A DNA stretch of 36,244 nt from Phycisphaerales bacterium UBA2421 (lineage in GTDB: Bacteria > Planctomycetota > Phycisphaerae > Tepidisphaerales > Tepidisphaeraceae): contig DDRH01000067.1 in the NCBI GenBank assembly GCA_002343075.1, positions 125,117 to 161,360 of the forward strand, written 5' to 3'. Positions 32,169-36,244 of this stretch are shown piece by piece. The notes under the pieces were generated by a model. It saw only the letters and a program-made list of their open reading frames with translations. It ran no database searches and had not been told where the DNA came from. The translations under genes and the position numbers were made by a program. Position 1 is the first letter of the stretch. Each line of letters opens with the position of its first letter.

Positions 32169-34794
32169 GTTCGTCTCCTTCCGCTTCCCGCGCAATTGAT
32201 GCCATGCAATCCCCAATTGCTCGCGGCAACGGTAATCCTTCTGCGGTAGCTCTTGCCCCCAAATACATTGCCGCGAAATACTCGGATGCTGGATCCATGA
32301 GACTTCCGGCGTGGGCATGCAACGAGCGAATCACCGCACTGGAATGCGACCGCTTTCGCCGGGCGGAATGACCGTAGTCGAACTCCTTGTCGATCACGCC
32401 ACGATCCACGAGCGCGTTAACAAGACGACGCTCCCATTCAAATCGTTGAGCACCGCCTGACGAAAGCACAGGCAGTCCGAGTCTCTGCTCAACAGGTTCA
32501 ATCCATGCCGCTACCAGACGCTTCCGATCTGCGGCTCCATCAAAGTATTTATCCCAGATTTCACGAATAACCTTTCCAAAACCGCTACCGTCAAGTTCCG
32601 AGAAGATGAGCGCAACCCCTGAGATTTCGAGCAAATCGAGCATTGCGTCCAGGCCCGCTCGGATGTAGCCGCGAGTTCTTGGTTGCTCGGCCATGTCAAA
32701 CATGCGCTGCGAAACAGCCACAGTCGCATCAAAATACGCGACGAATATTGATCTGAAACTATCCAAGTTTGCGGACTTAGATTCCATGAGTGAGAATAAC
32801 TCAGCTCCCAACCACAAGCGCGCATGGCCGATCAAGTCCGGCAACGTGTCATCAGTGACCGACTTTAGAATTCCAGGAATGCACTGGCTCAGCGTTTGGA
32901 CCGTTTCCGAACGGACCTGTGAAACCCGCTCAAGTGACCTTGAGGCATTCCACTCGTGCCACGGCGCCTCGGTATGGTGCCGCTGCTTAAGTGCCTGGTA
33001 AGTTTCATCTAGTGCATGCAACTGGTTCTTAGCTTTGCTACACGCTTCGACAGCACGCTGAAGCCAAACGCTCGCCTCGATCGGTCGGTGCGCGACAAGG
33101 AGCTCCTTGGGAGGTCTAGCGAAAAGAGAATCGAGAGTCTTGACAATTGTCAGAGCCATCATTCGGACGAAATCCGCATAGTTTCCGGCGACAAGTTGCT
33201 CAATGTACCAGCGCTGCGATAAGACGCTGTCTTCAACCGAGCGTTCAAACTCGATCCGCTGCAGTAGGTCCTCGATCGCCGGAAGCACTTGGATCGGAAC
33301 GTCACGGTGATGCAGCATCCTGCTATCGCCGGCGAGGATGTCAGTCGCGATCAACAGGCGATCCTCAACCGGAACCGCGCAAAATGTCTGCGGAGCGTTT
33401 AAGATCGGCGACAGTGCTGTCACACACGCGACATCCACGACTTGAAGTCGGGCAAGCAGATTCTCAGTGTCTGTGTCAACAAGCCACTTAACCACCGCTT
33501 TGCAAACGGTTGCCGCGAGGTCACTGGCTTCTGCGAGCTGAAATTGAGTTGCACGGACCGTTGCAGTCGCGTTGAAATCCAGCAGTTGCGCGACGACGTC
33601 TTCAATTGTTCCCCGCGATAGCGCATGGTGAAAACAACGAATTAGCGTCTCGTCACCTTGCACTTCGATAAATTGGTGGTCGGGGATCGGTGGTGCCGCC
33701 GGAACAACCCCCGTTCTTAACGCGATCTCGGCCTCGGTTCCCATCCCAAGGTGAAGCCTCGCGAATTGTGCTTTCCGAGCGAACCAATGACTGTCGCTGG
33801 GGATAGCCGTCTTGTTCTGAGCATAATACCGCAGCAGCCGATGAATCGAACTAGCGATATCTTGGACTGCCCCTCGCATGCTCGGATGATCATCCGCAAC
33901 CGCAGAATCAACGAGCTCATCGATCACTTCGAGTTGCTGAACCGCAACGTTCCTTGCATGTGTCTGGAACGATTGATCCTTCCAATTGTAACCGGCCGGC
34001 GTCACGCTCTTCACTGCAACGGCAAATGCTCGTAGTGGGTAGCCCATGAGCATCGCAGGACTGAAGAGTGCAAAAGTCCGTGCTCCGAGTGCGAAGAATC
34101 CAAGAATCCCAATTGCAGCAAGCACGCCGATGTAAAGAACCGCGAGAGCAGTAGGCTGGAACCCGAGTGACTGCGCAACGAGCGCGATCACGCAGACTGC
34201 CGTCAAATGCGCCAGCATCCGCAGATATCGCCGGTTCAGGTCATCGTACGCGATCAAAGCGCGCACTTCGGTCGCAAGCTTCGCGTAGCTCGTGCTGGCA
34301 ACTACGCTAATGCCTGCGAAGAAGAGCGCTAACATGGCAGCTGTGGCCTGCGCGATCGTACCAATCATCGAGGCATGCACCTCTCGATCCACAACCGGCA
34401 AGGTCGGCAAACTCGGAATCGTTGCTCGTACACGTGTGTAGCCGTGAGTTGCACCAACGAGGAGAACGAATACCGTAACAGCTGAGATTAGCGGGAATAG
34501 TGAGAGCTTCACAACTGCGATCAGAGACCGTCCACCCAGCCGCGCCGAACGTGACCGCTCATCATGCAAGTACTTCAGGCGCCGCCCCCAAAACTTCCGG
34601 CGGGCTACAAAACCCGATAGCCAAACGCCGAACCGGGAGCGGCGAAGCAAGAATGAAGTGGTTCGAACATGACGGACATATTGGCTCAACGACAGCATGA
34701 CCGACGCAACCGCGGACCCGCGAAGCTTCAGCAACAGGTAGGCGGGCGAATCACTCGGTTTGCTTCTTGACGAGTTGTTGCCGGCATTAGGCAC
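32161..34794 (-). CDS. Large membrane protein X (877 aa) in the hsd operon
   Basis: A GTG at 34794 overlaps the hsdS stop by 8 nt and has GGAGG nine bases before it; an ATG at residue 33 is a possible alternative. After about 90 polar, basic residues come about four hydrophobic helices: 95-117 (LSLFPLISAVTVFVLLVGA), 142-168 (IGTIAQATAAMLALFFAGIS), 193-213 and 216-237 (ALAVLYIGVLAAIGILGFFA). The remaining 620 residues look soluble and helical, with no nuclease or ATPase motif I can point to. The membrane part recalls DUF2254-type proteins, weakly. Its stop overlaps gene Y by 8 nt. The arrangement recalls a membrane effector coupled to a DNA-sensing complex; that role is inferred. Confidence 0.78.
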   Translation of the reverse strand: MPNAGNNSSRSKPSDSPAYLLLKLRGSAVASVMLSLSQYVRHVRTTSFLLRRSRFGVWLSGFVARRKFWGRRLKYLHDERSRSARLGGRSLIAVVKLSLFPLISAVTVFVLLVGATHGYTRVRATIPSLPTLPVVDREVHASMIGTIAQATAAMLALFFAGISVVASTSYAKLATEVRALIAYDDLNRRYLRMLAHLTAVCVIALVAQSLGFQPTALAVLYIGVLAAIGILGFFALGARTFALFSPAMLMGYPLRAFAVAVKSVTPAGYNWKDQSFQTHARNVAVQQLEVIDELVDSAVADDHPSMRGAVQDIASSIHRLLRYYAQNKTAIPSDSHWFARKAQFARLHLGMGTEAEIALRTGVVPAAPPIPDHQFIEVQGDETLIRCFHHALSRGTIEDVVAQLLDFNATATVRATQFQLAEASDLAATVCKAVVKWLVDTDTENLLARLQVVDVACVTALSPILNAPQTFCAVPVEDRLLIATDILAGDSRMLHHRDVPIQVLPAIEDLLQRIEFERSVEDSVLSQRWYIEQLVAGNYADFVRMMALTIVKTLDSLFARPPKELLVAHRPIEASVWLQRAVEACSKAKNQLHALDETYQALKQRHHTEAPWHEWNASRSLERVSQVRSETVQTLSQCIPGILKSVTDDTLPDLIGHARLWLGAELFSLMESKSANLDSFRSIFVAYFDATVAVSQRMFDMAEQPRTRGYIRAGLDAMLDLLEISGVALIFSELDGSGFGKVIREIWDKYFDGAADRKRLVAAWIEPVEQRLGLPVLSSGGAQRFEWERRLVNALVDRGVIDKEFDYGHSARRKRSHSSAVIRSLHAHAGSLMDPASEYFAAMYLGARATAEGLPLPRAIGDCMASIAREAEGDEHA

Positions 34795-36244
34795 GGACGG
34801 CCACCTCCATCGTGCGTTGTCCCTGCCCGCGGGGAACGTAATCGTTCTGAGTCATCCAGTCGACACATTTCTCCACCTGTTCCGGAGTGAATCGATCTTT
34901 TTTAGACGGGTGCCACGCGAAGACGCCATTGATGATCGCTTGAATCGTCGGCTCGGCTCCGTCGAGAAGCAAATCGTTCCAAACTGCGTAGGTCGTTGCA
35001 AGCAGTTCTGCCTGACGCGTGTCCATCTTGGCCGCGTCAGCGAGGAGCCGATCCATTTCGTTCACGCGTTGTCCCAGAATCGTGCGGGCGGCTTTGCATC
35101 GATCCGCTATCTTGGTCCCGGGCTGATACTTCACGCCGAACATGCCTGTGTCGCGCGTCACAAACCAACGCTGTTTCTTCGCCAGGCTCTCGGCCTTGTA
35201 GATTTCTTCGTCGAACGGACCTGCGGCCTGACGTTTGAAGGTGAACTCCAGGTCAACGCCGACATGGGATTGCGTCAGGTGCAGAACCTTTTCCATCTGC
35301 GTCCGGCCGAAGTCCTTGCACTTGTGCAGCCGATCAACCGCGTAGGACATGATCGCGCCACGAACGAAATAGATGCCCTTCGTGTGCGTTCGTTTCAGCG
35401 CTTCTTCGTCGGGCTTTCGCGGTCGGCGAGTAGACTTGGCAACAGTGATGTGCGCGGGCAGCGCGATTTCGACCGCGTCCTTTCCTTCGAGAACAACCGG
35501 CGCGTCAGCGGCGTCCTGTGCTACGAGGCGACCAGAAAACGCTCGCTTGAGAATGCTTTGCCGCAAACCCTTAGAGAGCCGGAGGTCACGTTCAATTGAC
35601 TGATGAACTTGCCGCGATTTGACGGAGGCCACTTCGACAAGCCGGATCAAAACTTCTTGCTCGTTGATTGGGGGAAGTGGGACGCAAATCGACGCGAGTT
35701 GCGGCTGCGCAATTTTCCAAATCCCGGCGGTAGTTTTCACTCGTTTCTCGACCTGCCGACGCACCAATCGTGATTGCCACAGAGTTGGGAGCAGACCTGT
35801 CTTACCAATATTGTCGTTCAAGCGAACGCGCATCATGGTGTCGGGGAAGACGACGGCCATTGGAGGTGCCTGTGCAGGCGTGCCGCGCCCAACGAGGGCC
35901 AGACTTCCATTGCCACGGGAGACATAGAAATCCCCGGCACGTATCGACAGGTCGTTGGCAACCTCCTCATCAATGGGAATGTATCGAACTTCCTTGTAGT
36001 CAAAACCCGCATCAGTCATCGCACTCAAGCGAAGGGCCGGAACGCCAGGTGGTTCATTCGATCCCTTGATGGAAATGCCATTGCAGATCGGTTCGACAAT
36101 CAGCTGGTCAACGGTCGCCCAACACCACTCCGCTGGCAGCTCGGGAAGTTCCGAAGCGTTCGGCGCGGCAGGCTCCTCGTACCGATCCTTCCAATTCTTC
36201 GGCGGGTCTTTCTTCTGCGTCTTGAACTTGGCGAGCTGCGATTC
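34787..36244 (-). CDS. hsdS: Type I restriction-modification specificity subunit HsdS, C-terminal part, with extra domain
   Basis: 485 codons are visible, open to the right edge. The first visible part reads as the conserved central region (KKDPPKNWKDRYEEPAAPNA), followed by the second target recognition domain (LPELPAEWCWATVDQLIVEP, GVPALRLSAM, then RVRLNDNIGKTGLLPTLWQS and WKIAQPQLASICVPLPPINE) and the second conserved helix pair ending ERDLRLSKGLRQSILKRAFS. HsdS normally stops near here. Instead about 240 residues follow from about 35525: GAIMSYAVDRLHKCKDFGRT, QMEKVLHLTQSHVGVDLEF, KRQAAGPFDEEIYKAESLAK, WFVTRDTGMFGVKYQPGTKI and a helical end with FTPEQVEKCVDWMTQNDYVP. This extension faintly resembles Panacea/SocA-like antitoxin domains. 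Partial at the right edge. Confidence 0.88.
   Translation of the reverse strand, partial: ESQLAKFKTQKKDPPKNWKDRYEEPAAPNASELPELPAEWCWATVDQLIVEPICNGISIKGSNEPPGVPALRLSAMTDAGFDYKEVRYIPIDEEVANDLSIRAGDFYVSRGNGSLALVGRGTPAQAPPMAVVFPDTMMRVRLNDNIGKTGLLPTLWQSRLVRRQVEKRVKTTAGIWKIAQPQLASICVPLPPINEQEVLIRLVEVASVKSRQVHQSIERDLRLSKGLRQSILKRAFSGRLVAQDAADAPVVLEGKDAVEIALPAHITVAKSTRRPRKPDEEALKRTHTKGIYFVRGAIMSYAVDRLHKCKDFGRTQMEKVLHLTQSHVGVDLEFTFKRQAAGPFDEEIYKAESLAKKQRWFVTRDTGMFGVKYQPGTKIADRCKAARTILGQRVNEMDRLLADAAKMDTRQAELLATTYAVWNDLLLDGAEPTIQAIINGVFAWHPSKKDRFTPEQVEKCVDWMTQNDYVPRGQGQRTMEVAVRA

Larger units (their letters stand above)
27840..36244. mobile_element. Left part of a probable integrative genomic island carrying a type I restriction-modification locus
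   Basis: The stretch starts at the 3' end of tRNA-Pro, opens with an integrase transcribed away from the tRNA, and continues with a DUF2726-like gene and an hsd operon on the other strand. By eye, the 31-35 kb part is less GC-rich than the backbone. No second copy of the tRNA 3' end was found in the window, so the right boundary lies outside it. Island status is inferred from tRNA, integrase and cargo together. Confidence 0.65.

Noticed and set aside
1..36244. CRISPR arrays, rRNA genes and insertion sequences with transposase
   Set aside because: No regularly spaced repeats, no rRNA-like sequence and no transposase frame were seen.

Overview
The window looks like planctomycete chromosomal DNA, most likely from the class Phycisphaerae; this is inferred, not proven. 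The supporting signs are a GC-rich backbone, a PEP-CTERM-tailed secreted protein, Thr/Gln/Pro/Ala-rich (TTQPA-type) tails on exported proteins, a GFG-type tyrosine recombinase of the kind common in planctomycetes, and several genes whose -10 boxes sit only 5-9 nt before the ATG, as in leaderless transcription.

Bases 1-4905 hold an efflux operon on the minus strand (ComB-like phosphatase, membrane fusion protein, RND permease running off the left edge) and a plus-strand alkaline-phosphatase-superfamily phosphodiesterase. Bases 5013-8347 hold a sensor histidine kinase with a c-heme-type CxxCH motif in its periplasmic part, a PEP-CTERM protein and a small conserved protein. Bases 8548-15996 carry an HDOD protein and a tightly packed minus-strand operon for activated nonulosonic (sialic-type) acid: Maf/DUF115 transferase, a nucleotidyltransferase/radical-SAM-like protein with no cluster cysteines, NeuA, NeuB and NeuC. 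Together they suggest flagellin or surface glycosylation.

Bases 16041-20431 are housekeeping: a two-helix membrane protein, SurE, and the run NnrE-PdxJ-AroDE. Three parS-like 16-bp palindromes follow (20451-20589). Next is an eroded patch (20866-22509): a decayed DNA methyltransferase 3' end, a 92-bp imperfect duplication of the end of the neighbouring ferredoxin gene, and a BrnT-like/RHH toxin-antitoxin pair between the two repeat copies. Backbone resumes with a four-cluster ferredoxin, an exported MsrA, a SAM methyltransferase, an NhaC antiporter and an orphan membrane fusion protein.

From 27765 to the right edge is the start of a probable genomic island at tRNA-Pro(UGG): tRNA, hairpin, paired repeats, a divergent tyrosine integrase, a DUF2726-type nuclease-like gene that overlaps the integrase tail to tail, and a type I restriction-modification operon in the order hsdS-X-Y-hsdM. 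X (877 aa, about four membrane helices and a large soluble part) and Y (322 aa, unrecognised) are coupled to the hsd genes by 8-nt overlaps. HsdS carries an extra C-terminal domain of about 240 residues. This operon is the best candidate here for an undescribed defence system. No hsdR is visible; it may lie past the right edge.
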